DNA of 64,000 bases from Armatimonadota bacterium (GCA_036504095.1 DASXVS010000043.1:121340-185339); one strand, 5' to 3'. Shown: positions 38,708 through 47,393, numbered from the stretch's first letter. Notes: a model not told the origin generated them from the letters alone. Program-made: numbers and translations.

Positions 38708-39712
38708 TTACCTGGATCGAAACACGGCGTCAGCGGGGCTATGGAGCACGTGTTGGGCTTGGGCGTCCGCCTGGGCGATCAGGACGTAGCGGTTGGTCAT
38801 GTGGAGTGTGGTGTGACCCAGGATCTCTTTGAGGGCGAAGACGTGCCCACCATTGCGCAGGAACATGACAGCCATGGAATGTCGAAACGTATGGGGGCTG
38901 CACCGGACCCCCTGCACCCTGGCTTTGCGGCCGAGCCGCTCGACCAGCTGTCCGAGTCCGGACGTGGTCATCCGTCCGCCCCGCTCGCTCATGATCAACG
39001 GTTCATCCATGTCGGCGGTACGCTTTCGCAGGTAACGCGTGATTGCCCGTGCCGCGGAGAGGCCTATGTAGACGGCTCGCCCTTTGTCGCCTTTGCCTCG
39101 GGCGATCCATAGTTTGTGGCCGGCCAGGTCCACGTCCGCGATCCGCATGGCGCAGAGTTCGGCCGCCCTCATGCCGGTGTCGATCAGGACAGCCACCACC
39201 GCCTCATCCCGGGCAGGGTTGTCCGAGAGTTTTGCGGCCTGGGCGAGGGCACGGATCTGCGCCTGTGAGAACGGCACAATCTGATCTACCGTTTTTTTCG
39301 GCGCCTTGATCCCATCCATCAGGTAGCCGTCGGTATGGCCCTCGGAGGACATCCAGCGGCACCACGATCGCAGGGTGGTCCAGTAGGTCCAGATCGTAGA
39401 GGGTCGGCTGTCACGCCCCGCTTTATGACTTGCCTGTCCCCATCGTCCGCCCGGTCTGGCGTCGTGGAGGTAGACCAGGAACGCCTTCACGGCGTCGGAG
39501 TCCAGGACGTCATGGTGGTACTCACGCATCCAGTAATCGAGTTGGGCAAGGGTGCGTCGACGGCTATCGATTGTCCTGTCCGACAACTGCCGGTAGCTGC
39601 ACTCGACGATCCATGCGTCGCCCATCCGGCGTGCATCGGCCCAAAAAAGAGACGGTCGTTGCGAGCGTGCCCTTTGGGGAAAAAGAGACGGTTGTTGCGA
39701 TTTTCCGGACAT
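38708..39712 (-). CDS. int: Tyrosine recombinase, phage integrase
   Basis: The 334-aa product has a SAM-like core-binding domain (about 35-125) followed by the catalytic domain with the full tyrosine recombinase set: Arg182 (DTGMRAAEL), Lys in GKGDKGR (about 207-210), His274 and Arg277 (HTFRH), His300 (LGHTTL) and Tyr309 (NRYV). It integrates the phage at tRNA-Val. GGGGG lies 8 nt upstream of the ATG at 39712. The gene starts 64 bp inside attR and is read in the same direction as the intact tRNA-Val, so read-through from the tRNA promoter is possible in the lysogen. N-terminal residues 1-25 are basic and probably bind att arms. Confidence 0.93.
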   Translation of the reverse strand: MSGKSQQPSLFPQRARSQRPSLFWADARRMGDAWIVECSYRQLSDRTIDSRRRTLAQLDYWMREYHHDVLDSDAVKAFLVYLHDARPGGRWGQASHKAGRDSRPSTIWTYWTTLRSWCRWMSSEGHTDGYLMDGIKAPKKTVDQIVPFSQAQIRALAQAAKLSDNPARDEAVVAVLIDTGMRAAELCAMRIADVDLAGHKLWIARGKGDKGRAVYIGLSAARAITRYLRKRTADMDEPLIMSERGGRMTTSGLGQLVERLGRKARVQGVRCSPHTFRHSMAVMFLRNGGHVFALKEILGHTTLHMTNRYVLIAQADAQAQHVLHSPADAVFRSR

Positions 39713-39776
39713 AAAAATACCCCCTGATCTGAGTGATATAAGACTCGATCAGAGGGAGTTTTAAGCACAAAATCTA

Positions 39777-39838
39777 ACGGCCTTGCGCGGCCCTGGTGGG
39801 CGAAGTAGGACTCGAACCTACGACCGTCTCGGTGTAAA
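39777..39838. repeat. attR: right copy of the 62-bp attachment core
   Basis: Identical to 4951-5012. Here the core is continuous with the tRNA 5' half, giving a complete tRNA-Val gene. Confidence 0.95.
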
Positions 39839-39869
39839 CGAGATGCTCTTCCAGCTGAGCTATCCGCCC
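39794..39869 (-). tRNA. tRNA-Val (anticodon TAC), reconstituted at attR
   Basis: Complete cloverleaf on the minus strand: acceptor GGGCGGA/TTCGCCC, D-arm AGCTCAGCTGGAAGAGC, anticodon loop TTTACAC between TCTCG and CGAGA, T-arm GTAGGTTCGAGTCCTAC, discriminator A and encoded CCA. The 3' 45 nt come from the phage attP copy. Confidence 0.96.
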
Positions 39870-39883
39870 CAACCCTCTACGGC

Positions 39884-39913
39884 ATTATACCACGCGGAAT
39901 CGGCCGCCTCCAA
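39884..39913 (-). promoter_or_regulatory. Promoter of tRNA-Val
   Basis: On the minus strand a perfect TATAAT (39884-39889) lies 14 nt before the tRNA, with TTGGAG (39908-39913) 18 nt further upstream. Confidence 0.75.
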
Positions 39914-39983
39914 GAGGCAGGGAGTGGGGGAGGCGGGTACGGGGATGGGGTTGGAAGGAAGCGGGCGGATCGCCATTCTGTAT

Positions 39984-40024
39984 GCAGTGAAGAATCTCAG
40001 TGTAACGTTGAGATTCTTCACTGC
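39984..40024. repeat. Perfect 16-bp inverted repeat downstream of 40073
   Basis: GCAGTGAAGAATCTCA and its exact complement enclose a 9-nt loop. There is no T-run, so it is not an intrinsic terminator. The sequence continues into CGCTCAGCATGACGGGATT, suggesting a dispersed palindromic element. Confidence 0.6.
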
Positions 40025-40072
40025 GCTCAGCATGACGGGATTGCACACAATCAACCTACCCCCAACATCTTC

Positions 40073-40921
40073 CTACGCCGACGGCGCCGACTGCACGCGG
40101 ACCTTGATGTTGGCTTCGGTCTTCAGGTTCACCTTCTGCGCGGAGTTGGCCGGATTCTGCGCTTCCACGTTGACGGTAAGCCTCAGCGTGTCGCGCTCGT
40201 CCGCTACCAGGCCGCTGGCGAGATCCATCGTCGCCAGGCCGCCGCCTTCCATCTTCCCGCTTACGGTGACGCCCGGCTCGGGGGACGGGTTCTGAATCGG
40301 TTCGCAGATGATCCTCAGCACGCGCGCCACAGGCGTTGCGTCCATCAGGTCCAGCGCCACCAGTTTGTTGTTCACGGTCATTTTGGGCTGCGTGTTGTCG
40401 ACGGGGGACTCGACCTTGTCTTTCCACGTTTCGCCGACGGCCACGGGCTGGCTGGGAAGCGCGGCCTCCTTGTCGAAGACTGTGTTGAGAAAATCCTCGC
40501 CGGTCATCGGTGCGGGAACGCCGTCCTTGAGTTTCGGGGCGCCTGAGACATCGCGAAAACGACCGTCTCGGGTGAGGGTCGCCTTCACGTCGGCGTCGGC
40601 GCCGTCCGGGGCAGGGGTGTCGGCGCCGTTCACGGAAAGCGCCTGCTTGACGGTGTGAATCTTGACGGCGTACGAGCCATCCGGGTTTACCGCGTCCACC
40701 ACCATCTCAAAAGTGCCGCTGGATTTCGTCGTCGTTTTCTTCGGCTCAAGACTCTGTATGGTTGTTGTGAGGATGGTGTCGCTCACGATTTTGAACGTCC
40801 GCGTCTGCCCGGCCTTGAGGCTGATGTCGAGGCGAACGGGTCCGGTGGGAACGTCTTGCGCGAGCGCTGCACCGGCGCACACTGCGAAAGCGGTGGCTGC
40901 CCAGTAACCAATTGATTTCAT
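40073..40921 (-). CDS. Secreted/periplasmic protein, paralogue of 40974-41909
   Basis: The 282-aa product has a Sec signal peptide (YWAATAFAVCAGAALAQ). The mature part contains LKAGQTRTFKIVSD, DGSYAVKI and AVGETWKDKVESP, and shares the layout of its neighbour: an opening strand L-K-x-G-Q, a substrate-independent beta core and a V-G-(E/D)-T-W motif. I know it only as a DUF-type (DUF6263-like) fold; function unknown. GAGGA about 8 nt upstream supports the ATG at 40921. The two genes are 52 bp apart on one strand, a tandem duplication. Confidence 0.65.
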   Translation of the reverse strand: MKSIGYWAATAFAVCAGAALAQDVPTGPVRLDISLKAGQTRTFKIVSDTILTTTIQSLEPKKTTTKSSGTFEMVVDAVNPDGSYAVKIHTVKQALSVNGADTPAPDGADADVKATLTRDGRFRDVSGAPKLKDGVPAPMTGEDFLNTVFDKEAALPSQPVAVGETWKDKVESPVDNTQPKMTVNNKLVALDLMDATPVARVLRIICEPIQNPSPEPGVTVSGKMEGGGLATMDLASGLVADERDTLRLTVNVEAQNPANSAQKVNLKTEANIKVRVQSAPSA

Positions 40922-40973
40922 ACCGGTATTCCTCACAAACGGTTGGGCGCCGGCGCACCGGCCGCCCCGGAGA

Positions 40974-41909
40974 CTATTTCCTTGCGCCTTTTGCGGGCGC
41001 CTTTTTGACGGGGGGCTTAGCCGGTGTCTTCACGACTACCGCCTTACGCTCCAGCACGACGGACTCGATGTGCGACGTCATCACCATGTCCATGGAAATG
41101 TTCATCTTATCACCGTTGCCGGACGGGTTCTGCCCGGTGACCGTGAGTGTCATGTGCTGGGTAGAGAGGTCGTCGAGCGGCGCGCCGGAGTTGACCGAGA
41201 CCTGTGAGAGGCCGGAGCCCTTGATCGTCCCGGCGATGTTCATCGGCATCGGCTGGGTCATCGTCATGTTCAGCGGGCCGGAACTGTCGTGCTGAATGCG
41301 GACGATCTGATCGCCGTTCTGATGATCGATGCCCAGGACCTTGCTGTCAACGGTAATCGAGGACTTGCCGGTGGCGTCGAAGGGCAGGGGGACGACGGTG
41401 GACCAGGTGTCGCCGACTATCACGGCCTTTTCCGGCAGGTTCATCAGGTTGCCAAGGACATTGCTCATGCTCTGCCCGGGAGACATCCCCATGCCCAGTC
41501 CGGAGGATTTCGGCTGATCGTCCGTCGGCTTGAAGGCGCCGGTCTTGCTGAGGATGCCCTTAATGGTCATGCCGTCCGTGCCGCTGGGCAGGTTCATCGG
41601 GGCGCCGTTCATCGTCGTCTTCATCCCGCCGATCTTGTACCGCGCGGCCCACGTGCCGTCGTCGTTCTGCTTGTCGACGATGAGTTTGGCGTAGGCGGTG
41701 ACGCCGATGTTCAGTGGCATATTCTGCCCGGAACCGGGGAGAGTCATTGTCCCCTTCTGGTCCACGCTGATCTTGTACGCGCGGATCTGGCCGGGCGCCA
41801 ATTTGAGCTCAATCTTGACCGGTGCAGGCGCGGCGGGAGTGGCGTTTTGTGCCTGGGCGATGCCGGAACAGGCCAGGATGCCCACGGACAGTAAAGCGCG
41901 CAGTTTCAT
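40974..41909 (-). CDS. Secreted/periplasmic protein, paralogue of 40073-40921
   Basis: The 311-aa product has a signal peptide MKLRALLSVGILACSGIAQA. The mature body has LKLAPGQIRAYKISVDQKG, MTIKGILSKTGAF and AVIVGDTWSTVVPLPF. The C-terminus is a Lys/Ala/Pro-rich tail (TPAKPPVKKAPAKGARK) that may bind the cell wall or another polyanion. Opening and V-G-D-T-W motifs are shared with the neighbour. AAGGAG lies 7 nt upstream. It is the first gene of a two-gene unit; function unknown. Confidence 0.65.
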   Translation of the reverse strand: MKLRALLSVGILACSGIAQAQNATPAAPAPVKIELKLAPGQIRAYKISVDQKGTMTLPGSGQNMPLNIGVTAYAKLIVDKQNDDGTWAARYKIGGMKTTMNGAPMNLPSGTDGMTIKGILSKTGAFKPTDDQPKSSGLGMGMSPGQSMSNVLGNLMNLPEKAVIVGDTWSTVVPLPFDATGKSSITVDSKVLGIDHQNGDQIVRIQHDSSGPLNMTMTQPMPMNIAGTIKGSGLSQVSVNSGAPLDDLSTQHMTLTVTGQNPSGNGDKMNISMDMVMTSHIESVVLERKAVVVKTPAKPPVKKAPAKGARK

Positions 41910-42025
41910 TCTCGTCTCCTTGATATGTATAGCGGACGGGTTGCCGGGCGAAACGCCCGCACATGGATTGTACGCCTCAGGTGGCGGCGGGTTTCAACAA
42001 GTCCTGGCGGCACGCTTCGGCGGTG

Positions 42026-42478
42026 TCACCCCGTATGGCCGAACCCGCCGTCTCCGCGCGCGGTCTCCGGCAGAGCGTCGCGTTCATCCCACGCCGCGTG
42101 GGTCACCGGGGCGACGACCATCTGCGCGATGCGGTCTCCGCGCCGGACGGTGAACGGTTCGGTTCCCAGGTTCGCGAGTATGACGCCGACGGCGCCGCGA
42201 TAATCCGAATCGATGGTGCCGGGGCTGTTCAGGCAGGTGACCCCGTGTTTCAACGCCAGTCCGCTGCGCGGCCGCACCTGTGCTTCATACCCTTCCGGCA
42301 ACGCTATCCGGATGCCCGCCGGTATGAGCGCGCGCCCGCCGGGCGTGAGCGTGATTTCGGTCTCGCACGCGGCCAGCAGATCCATCCCCGCGGCGCCGGC
42401 CGTCGCGTACGACGGCAGCGAAAGCCCGGCGCCTTCCGGCGTGCGCGAAATTGGTATCGATATCCCGGGAGTCGTCAT
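42026..42478 (-). CDS. dut: Deoxyuridine 5'-triphosphate nucleotidohydrolase (dUTPase)
   Basis: The 150-aa trimeric dUTPase hydrolyses dUTP to dUMP and PPi, keeping uracil out of DNA. All five motifs are present: [34 protein letters not shown] (catalytic Asp and substrate Tyr context), RGDRIAQMV and the C-terminal GDGGFGHTG flap. The ATG at 42478 overlaps the stop of the ROK kinase (ATGA); the frame is open further upstream but only as antisense of that gene. It is third in the tal-ROK-dut operon. Confidence 0.94.
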   Translation of the reverse strand: MTTPGISIPISRTPEGAGLSLPSYATAGAAGMDLLAACETEITLTPGGRALIPAGIRIALPEGYEAQVRPRSGLALKHGVTCLNSPGTIDSDYRGAVGVILANLGTEPFTVRRGDRIAQMVVAPVTHAAWDERDALPETARGDGGFGHTG

Positions 42479-43467
42479 CACGAGGCTTTTCGCAGGATGC
42501 CGTGCCGCAGAGCCAGGCCGACCGCACCCATGACGCCCACGCGATCGCCGAGTTTGGCGGGCTCGATGGTGAACGTTCCTTTGTAGTCGGGCATCAGGCG
42601 GGCATCCACCGAGCATTGCGTCGGTTCGAAAAGAAGATGGCCCACCTTTGTGATGCCGCCGCCCAGCACAACCACGCCGGGGTTGAAACTCTGGACTACA
42701 TTCACGATGCCGATGCCGAGATAGTCCCCTGTCTCGTTCCAGATCCGTTTGGCGAGAGGGTCGCCCGCGTTTGCGGCAGCGGCCAGTTCGCGTGTCGTCA
42801 GCGGCGAACCCTCGGGCACGTATGTCATGATCGAGGATTTTTCGCCCGCTTCCATGCATTCAACGGCGCGACGGACGATGTTCTTCCCGTTGGCGTAGGC
42901 TTCCAGGTGGCCATAGCAGCCGCAACCGCAGAGCGCGCCGTTGAACGGCACGATTATCTGGTGCCCGAACTCGGCGGCGTTCCCGTCCTTGCCGTGCAGG
43001 ATCCGGCCATCCTGGACGAAGCCGCCCCCGATACCGGTGCTGATGGTGAAGTAGACGACGAACCGATGACCGACGCCGGCGCCAAAGAGCGCCTCGCCCA
43101 GGCAGGCGGCGTTGGCGTCGTTCTCAAGCACAGTCTGGCAGCCGAACTCATCGTGCAGTTGGGCGATGAGAGGATAGTTCTCCCAGCCTGGCATGTTGGG
43201 GGTCGAAAGGATGACGCCGCGGCTCTGGCTCAGCGGGCCGGGCGACGCAACCCCCAGAAAAGCCAGGCTGTCCGGGCCGCCCCCGGCCTCCGCAAGCGTC
43301 GCCTTGACCATCGCGATAATGTCCGCGACAACCGCGTTCGGGCCACGCTTCACGTCCGACGGCTGCCGGCGCTCCGCGAGGATATTGCCGTCGAGATCCG
43401 TCACGCCGACGGCGAGTTTCGTCCCGCCGATATCGACGCCGGCGATGAGGGTGTTGGAGTCGGTCAC
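42478..43467 (-). CDS. ROK-family sugar kinase, probable glucokinase
   Basis: The 329-aa product has a phosphate-binding motif [11 protein letters not shown] near the N-terminus, the catalytic Asp region [24 protein letters not shown], the sugar-binding EFGHQII and the zinc motif [15 protein letters not shown]. These place it in the ROK kinases, which phosphorylate glucose or N-acyl-hexosamines. No N-terminal DNA-binding domain is present, so it is a kinase rather than a repressor. It starts with GTG inside the transaldolase stop (GTGA) and ends in the dut start, so the three genes are translationally coupled. Confidence 0.88.
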   Translation of the reverse strand: MTDSNTLIAGVDIGGTKLAVGVTDLDGNILAERRQPSDVKRGPNAVVADIIAMVKATLAEAGGGPDSLAFLGVASPGPLSQSRGVILSTPNMPGWENYPLIAQLHDEFGCQTVLENDANAACLGEALFGAGVGHRFVVYFTISTGIGGGFVQDGRILHGKDGNAAEFGHQIIVPFNGALCGCGCYGHLEAYANGKNIVRRAVECMEAGEKSSIMTYVPEGSPLTTRELAAAANAGDPLAKRIWNETGDYLGIGIVNVVQSFNPGVVVLGGGITKVGHLLFEPTQCSVDARLMPDYKGTFTIEPAKLGDRVGVMGAVGLALRHGILRKAS

Positions 43468-44132
43468 TTGTTCTTCGTGTCCTTCAGGGCCTTCTGCGCC
43501 TTTTCCCAGTCGGCGTTGAACTTGGAGATGCCGATGTCTGTCAGCGGGTGATGGAACATCTGCTCGAAGATCTTGAAGGGGATAGTGCTGATGTCCGCCG
43601 CGACTTCGGCTGCCTGGGTGACGTGCAAGGCGCTGCGAATGCTGGCGGCGAGTACCTGGCTCTCGAATCCATAGTTGGCGAAAATCTCAACGCACTGGCG
43701 AACCGTGTCCATTCCCGAGCCGCCGAGGTCGTCAACGCGGCCCAGGAACACGCTCACAAACGTGGCGCCGTTCTTCGCGGCGAGGATGGCCTGGTTGGCG
43801 CTGAAGACGAGGGTGACGTTTGTCTTGATGCCTTCCTGGCTGACGACCTTCAGGCATTTCATGCCTTCCTTGGTCATCGGGATTTTAACGTGGACATTTG
43901 GGTGCCATTTCGCGATTTCGCGGGCTTCCTTAATCATGTCCTCGGCGAGTGGCTGCACTGTTTCGGCGCTCACAGGGCCATCGACGATGTCGCAGATCCG
44001 AAGGATGTGGGTCTTCAGGTCCACGCCCTCTTTCGCGACAAGGCTGGGGTTCGTGGTGACGCCGTCCAGAACGCCCCAGCTGTTGGCTTCCACAATTTCG
44101 GCCATATTGGCCGTGTCGACAAAGAGCTTCAT
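43464..44132 (-). CDS. tal: Transaldolase / fructose-6-phosphate aldolase-like
   Basis: The 222-aa product belongs to the short (class 3/FSA-like) transaldolases. The Schiff-base Lys83 is in VHVKIPMTKEG, with FVDTAN at the N-terminus, D-G-V-T-T-N-P-S, TLVFSANQA and VSVFLGRVDD. It works in the non-oxidative pentose phosphate pathway or as a fructose-6-phosphate aldolase; the two cannot be separated by eye. GGAGG lies 7 nt before the ATG at 44132. It is first in an operon with a sugar kinase and dUTPase. Confidence 0.9.
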   Translation of the reverse strand: MKLFVDTANMAEIVEANSWGVLDGVTTNPSLVAKEGVDLKTHILRICDIVDGPVSAETVQPLAEDMIKEAREIAKWHPNVHVKIPMTKEGMKCLKVVSQEGIKTNVTLVFSANQAILAAKNGATFVSVFLGRVDDLGGSGMDTVRQCVEIFANYGFESQVLAASIRSALHVTQAAEVAADISTIPFKIFEQMFHHPLTDIGISKFNADWEKAQKALKDTKNK

Positions 44133-44433
44133 ATCCTAACCTCCATGGTTCGATGCCCGGTTCAGACTGAGTACAAACCCATTCTAGACGACGCGCGAAG
44201 GCACGCGATTGTGAAACCGCGAAAATGGGAGGACATTCCCATCGAAATGAGCCGCGTGTCGTGGTATCCTGAACGTACCGGGGCACGAGCCGGAAAGGCG
44301 GGGAACGATACATGACTGGCTCCACGTTATGCCCGCCATTGCGCCCGCGCTCGGCCAACGGACTGGTGAATGATGACTGCTTGATGAGAAGAGAGGAGAG
44401 TTGGGGGGCCGCCATTACCCCGTCGTGCAGACT
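44133..44433. other. Divergent intergenic region between tal and the esterase gene
   Basis: About 300 bp between divergent genes. Only a small inverted repeat ATGGGA/TCCCAT (about 44224-44241) stands out. Promoters for both sides must lie here but I cannot place them with confidence. Confidence 0.5.
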
Positions 44434-46161
44434 ATGCTGATCAGATTGTTCGCGCTTGCGGCCCTGCTGCCGCTCATCGCCGCCACCGTTGCGGCGACCC
44501 CGTCGAGGCCCTTTGCCGCTGTTCCATTTTCGGCCGGCCGCTGGTGGGAAAAAGCCCCGTCCGTGCCCCTCACCCTGGCAGATGGTTCAACGCTGGGGAG
44601 CCTGTCAATTGCCTGGGATGCCGAATCCGTTTACGCGCACCTCACCGGCGCGGCTCAGGAAGGCACCCTGAGCCTCCAGTTCACCGGCGCAACCCGCAAG
44701 ATGGCGCTGAAGGACGGCGTTGTGGACTTCACCCGCACATGGAAGTCTCTCGGTTTGCCTCCGGGTGAGCGGAATGCACTGGTCCCGCTCAATATCGGAT
44801 TCGCCCGAAAGGGCGGGCCTGAAACGTGGATTCCGAAGGATCCTCTCGGCTTGAACACACTCACCTGGGGCGTGGTGGTGCTGGACTCCTCCGCCGCCCC
44901 GACGGACTGCGCACCGACACTCACACGCCCATTCCGGTTCCGCTTCGACCCGACCGGGGGCCATCCCGCGCTCATCTTCGAGCCGGAGCCGATCGCCGGC
45001 CTGTGCCTTCCGGTTGATGTCACGTTCACGTCGGTCGGGGCCAGCGACACGATCGTCCGCCATTTGCGCACCGCAGGCGGGCCGGCGCGTTTCGAGGTGG
45101 AGGCGCTGCCCGGGAACCGCGCAGGCAGCGTGACGCTGCGGCCGGTGGGTTACTCAGACCCCGGCAGCGTGGCGGAGTATCGCAGTCTTGCGGTGGGCAC
45201 CAAACTGGAGACGTATCGCGGCGCGCCCGGTTGGGAAGAACCGAAAGACTGGGCGGCGCACTGGGAGAAGGCCAGGGAGGAACTGGCCGCCGTGCCTGCG
45301 AATCCCCGGATCACCGAGGTCGAGGGCCGCGCAACCCGGACCGGGAAGCTGTACAAGGTCGTACTGGATTCCATCGACGGCGTTTCGTTCGCCTGCTGGT
45401 ATTTCGTCCCGAAGGATGTGGACGTCCTGGGCGGTAAATCGCCCAGACGCTACCCCGCCATCCAGGTGATGCCCGGTTACGGGGCCGAGGAACCGCCGCT
45501 CGACCGGACAGCCGACGGCTTTATCGTTCTGAGCGTGAATCCGCGCGGACACGGCCCCTCCAACGCGTTCTGGAAGCTGCCAGACGACCATCTGTCATGG
45601 AATATCACGGAGCCCGACAAGTACTACTATCGCGGCGCGTATATGGACTGCCTCCGCGCCATCCAGTGGCTGATGACGCGGCCGGAGGTGAATGCTCAGT
45701 CGGTTGGCGTCGAGGGGAGCAGCCAGGGCGGCGCATTTGCTTTGGCCACCGCGGCCATGGAACCGCGAGTGGCTGTCTGCTCCGCAAACGTCCCGTTCCT
45801 CTGCGATTGGCCGGACTCCGTCCGCCTGACCACCCGGGGAGGCTTTTCCGGCTTGCGTTCGCGGTTCGAGTCGCAGACTGAAGAGGGCGCGGCCATCCGC
45901 AAGACCATCGGCTACATCGATGCGGCCTTCATGGCGGGACACATAAAATGTCCGACGCTCATCAGCGCCGGAGAAATGGACCGCACCTGTCCCCCGCAGG
46001 GCGGCGCCGCCGCGTATAATCGCCTGCCAAAGGGCACACAGAAGCAACTGCTCATCGTACCCCTTCGCGACCATGAAGTGATGCCGGAATGGCGCGCCGC
46101 GACTTCGAAGTGGTACGCACGTTGGCTGAAGAAACCGGTGGAAGCGCTGACAACCCCGTAG
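44434..46161 (+). CDS. Secreted alpha/beta hydrolase, acetyl xylan esterase (AXE1)-like
   Basis: The 575-aa product has a signal peptide (MLIRLFALAALLPLIAATVAA), then an N-terminal beta-sandwich of about 230 residues. The AXE1 alpha/beta-hydrolase domain follows with nucleophile Ser in GVEGSSQGG (about 429), Asp in SAGEMDRTCPP (about 514) and His in PLRDHEVMPEW (about 546). Such enzymes remove acetyl groups from xylan or related sugars outside the cytoplasm. The frame is open upstream to a TTG at 44401 that sits next to AGGAG; the ATG at 44434 gives a cleaner signal peptide, so the start is not settled. Confidence 0.8.
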   Translation: MLIRLFALAALLPLIAATVAATPSRPFAAVPFSAGRWWEKAPSVPLTLADGSTLGSLSIAWDAESVYAHLTGAAQEGTLSLQFTGATRKMALKDGVVDFTRTWKSLGLPPGERNALVPLNIGFARKGGPETWIPKDPLGLNTLTWGVVVLDSSAAPTDCAPTLTRPFRFRFDPTGGHPALIFEPEPIAGLCLPVDVTFTSVGASDTIVRHLRTAGGPARFEVEALPGNRAGSVTLRPVGYSDPGSVAEYRSLAVGTKLETYRGAPGWEEPKDWAAHWEKAREELAAVPANPRITEVEGRATRTGKLYKVVLDSIDGVSFACWYFVPKDVDVLGGKSPRRYPAIQVMPGYGAEEPPLDRTADGFIVLSVNPRGHGPSNAFWKLPDDHLSWNITEPDKYYYRGAYMDCLRAIQWLMTRPEVNAQSVGVEGSSQGGAFALATAAMEPRVAVCSANVPFLCDWPDSVRLTTRGGFSGLRSRFESQTEEGAAIRKTIGYIDAAFMAGHIKCPTLISAGEMDRTCPPQGGAAAYNRLPKGTQKQLLIVPLRDHEVMPEWRAATSKWYARWLKKPVEALTTP

Positions 46162-46162
46162 G

Positions 46163-46262
46163 AGGAGTTCCGAGTTCCGGGCTCCGAGTTCCGCGACCCG
46201 GAACCCGGAACCCGGAACCCGGAACTCGGAACCCGGAACCCGGAACCCGGAACTCGGAACTG
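46163..46262. repeat. GGAACCCGGAAC-type tandem/palindromic repeat, copy 3
   Basis: About 100 bp made of alternating GGAACCC / GGAACTC units of about 7 bp, preceded by the complementary GAGTTCCG units, so it can form one long hairpin. It immediately follows the esterase stop codon. Confidence 0.7.
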
Positions 46263-46266
46263 GATA

Positions 46267-46566
46267 CTATGAACCCTGCAGGGCGCCGTAGGAGACCGGG
46301 TAACCTTCCCGGGTTATCTTGACTCCCATATCACGCTCAACAGCCAGAACCTCTTGCATCAGCGGGCTCTCCCGGTAGGCCTGGCAGGCCTGCTGGTTTT
46401 CCCATACGATGATCGTCACGTCGTCACCCTTCTCCGGACGCACATAGTGCACGATTGCCAGGACACCTGGAAAAGCCTTCACGCGTGGGAGGATGCGTTG
46501 CAGTGAGCCCTCGACCTTCGCTGCTTCCGCGGGATTCACCTCGCCGGATGTAACTGTGACGTACAT
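46267..46566 (-). CDS. Antibiotic-biosynthesis-monooxygenase-fold (ABM) protein (99 aa)
   Basis: A small dimeric ferredoxin-like-fold protein: strands YVTVTSGEV, LAIVHYVRPEKG and DVTIIVWENQQACQAYRES are the pattern of ABM/YgiN-type monooxygenases. Substrate unknown; related proteins act on heme or quinones, which is notable beside hemQ, though the two are separated by about 130 bp. AAGGAGG lies 8 nt before the ATG at 46566; a GTG three codons earlier overlaps that motif. Confidence 0.68.
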   Translation of the reverse strand: MYVTVTSGEVNPAEAAKVEGSLQRILPRVKAFPGVLAIVHYVRPEKGDDVTIIVWENQQACQAYRESPLMQEVLAVERDMGVKITREGYPVSYGALQGS

Positions 46567-46654
46567 ACCGTCCACCTCCTTGAACGGCGTGTACCCACGG
46601 ATTCGCGAGTGGTAAACCGGTGCGGGATCCGTTCAAAGAACCGGACGGGCGGAA

Positions 46655-46686
46655 AGTCAGGTTGGAACCCGAAACCCGGAACCCGA
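46655..46686. repeat. Short GGAACCCGAAACCC repeat, copy 4
   Basis: About 30 bp of the same unit type (GGAACCCGAAACCCGGAACC) in the hemQ-ABM spacer. Confidence 0.5.
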
Positions 46687-46694
46687 CCCTGACG

Positions 46695-47393
46695 CTACGC
46701 CAGTGACGCCAGGATGTCGCCGATGTCCTGGCGCACGCACGTGAAGATGGGGGTGTCCCGCAACGTGAAGAGGCTGCTTTCCGTCTCGCGCAGGGCCATC
46801 ACCAGATCGAGGAAATCACCGGGTTCGTTCGTCTCGAATGCGACCACGAACTCCTGGTCGTCGAGCCCGAACGAATACGTGGTGTTCAGTTTCACGGACG
46901 GAAAGCGGTGCCCAACCGCGATGTGCACGTCCATCGCTTTCTGGCGCTCTTCCTTGCTCAGCAGATACCACGGCCGCGTTTTGAGGAACGGGTAGATGAA
47001 CAGGTATTTTCGCGTTCCCGGGTTGAGCGACAGCCGGCGTCCCTCCTGGCCCGGGTGCTCGTGCTTGTCCACGTAAACGCTATGCTTGGTCTGGCTGAGG
47101 AAAGCATACGGCGAGGTGAGGTAACCCGCGAGCATCGTGTGGTTCAGCCTTGCCGTGTGAGCCTGCAAAGCGTCCGTGTCGTAAGCGATGCGCCACATCA
47201 TGAAGTCGACTTCGGCGCGCAGGCCGACGAGGCTGTATGTGAACAGCATCTTGTCGTCGCCGCCGGTACCCATCGCATCCGCGTATTCACGGAGCGCCTC
47301 GTCTTTATCGGCCCTGGGAAGGCGCCGGAACGCGGGATCGAGGCGGTGGAACGAGAAGTGTACATACTGTCGCTTGTTCTGTTGAAGGTCCAT
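46695..47393 (-). CDS. hemQ: Coproheme decarboxylase (HemQ), chlorite-dismutase family
   Basis: The 232-aa product converts iron-coproporphyrin III to heme b with peroxide in the coproporphyrin-dependent pathway. Diagnostic segments are FIYPFLKTRPWYLLS (catalytic Tyr about 134), MDVHIAVGHRFP (proximal His about 157) and YSFGLDDQEFVVAFE. The distal Arg of true chlorite dismutases is not evident at the expected place, which favours HemQ. It suggests the host makes heme by the coproporphyrin route. Shine-Dalgarno weak. Confidence 0.9.
   Translation of the reverse strand: MDLQQNKRQYVHFSFHRLDPAFRRLPRADKDEALREYADAMGTGGDDKMLFTYSLVGLRAEVDFMMWRIAYDTDALQAHTARLNHTMLAGYLTSPYAFLSQTKHSVYVDKHEHPGQEGRRLSLNPGTRKYLFIYPFLKTRPWYLLSKEERQKAMDVHIAVGHRFPSVKLNTTYSFGLDDQEFVVAFETNEPGDFLDLVMALRETESSLFTLRDTPIFTCVRQDIGDILASLA

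Noticed and set aside
42478..42859. Longer dUTPase
   Set aside because: The upstream part is another-frame translation of the ROK kinase gene on the same strand; the dut ATG overlaps the kinase stop.
42478..43467. ROK protein as a transcriptional repressor
   Set aside because: It lacks the N-terminal winged HTH and starts directly with the kinase phosphate-binding motif.
46163..46262. Repeat block considered as a CRISPR array
   Set aside because: Units are only about 7 bp with no unique spacers and no cas genes; it is a tandem/palindromic element.
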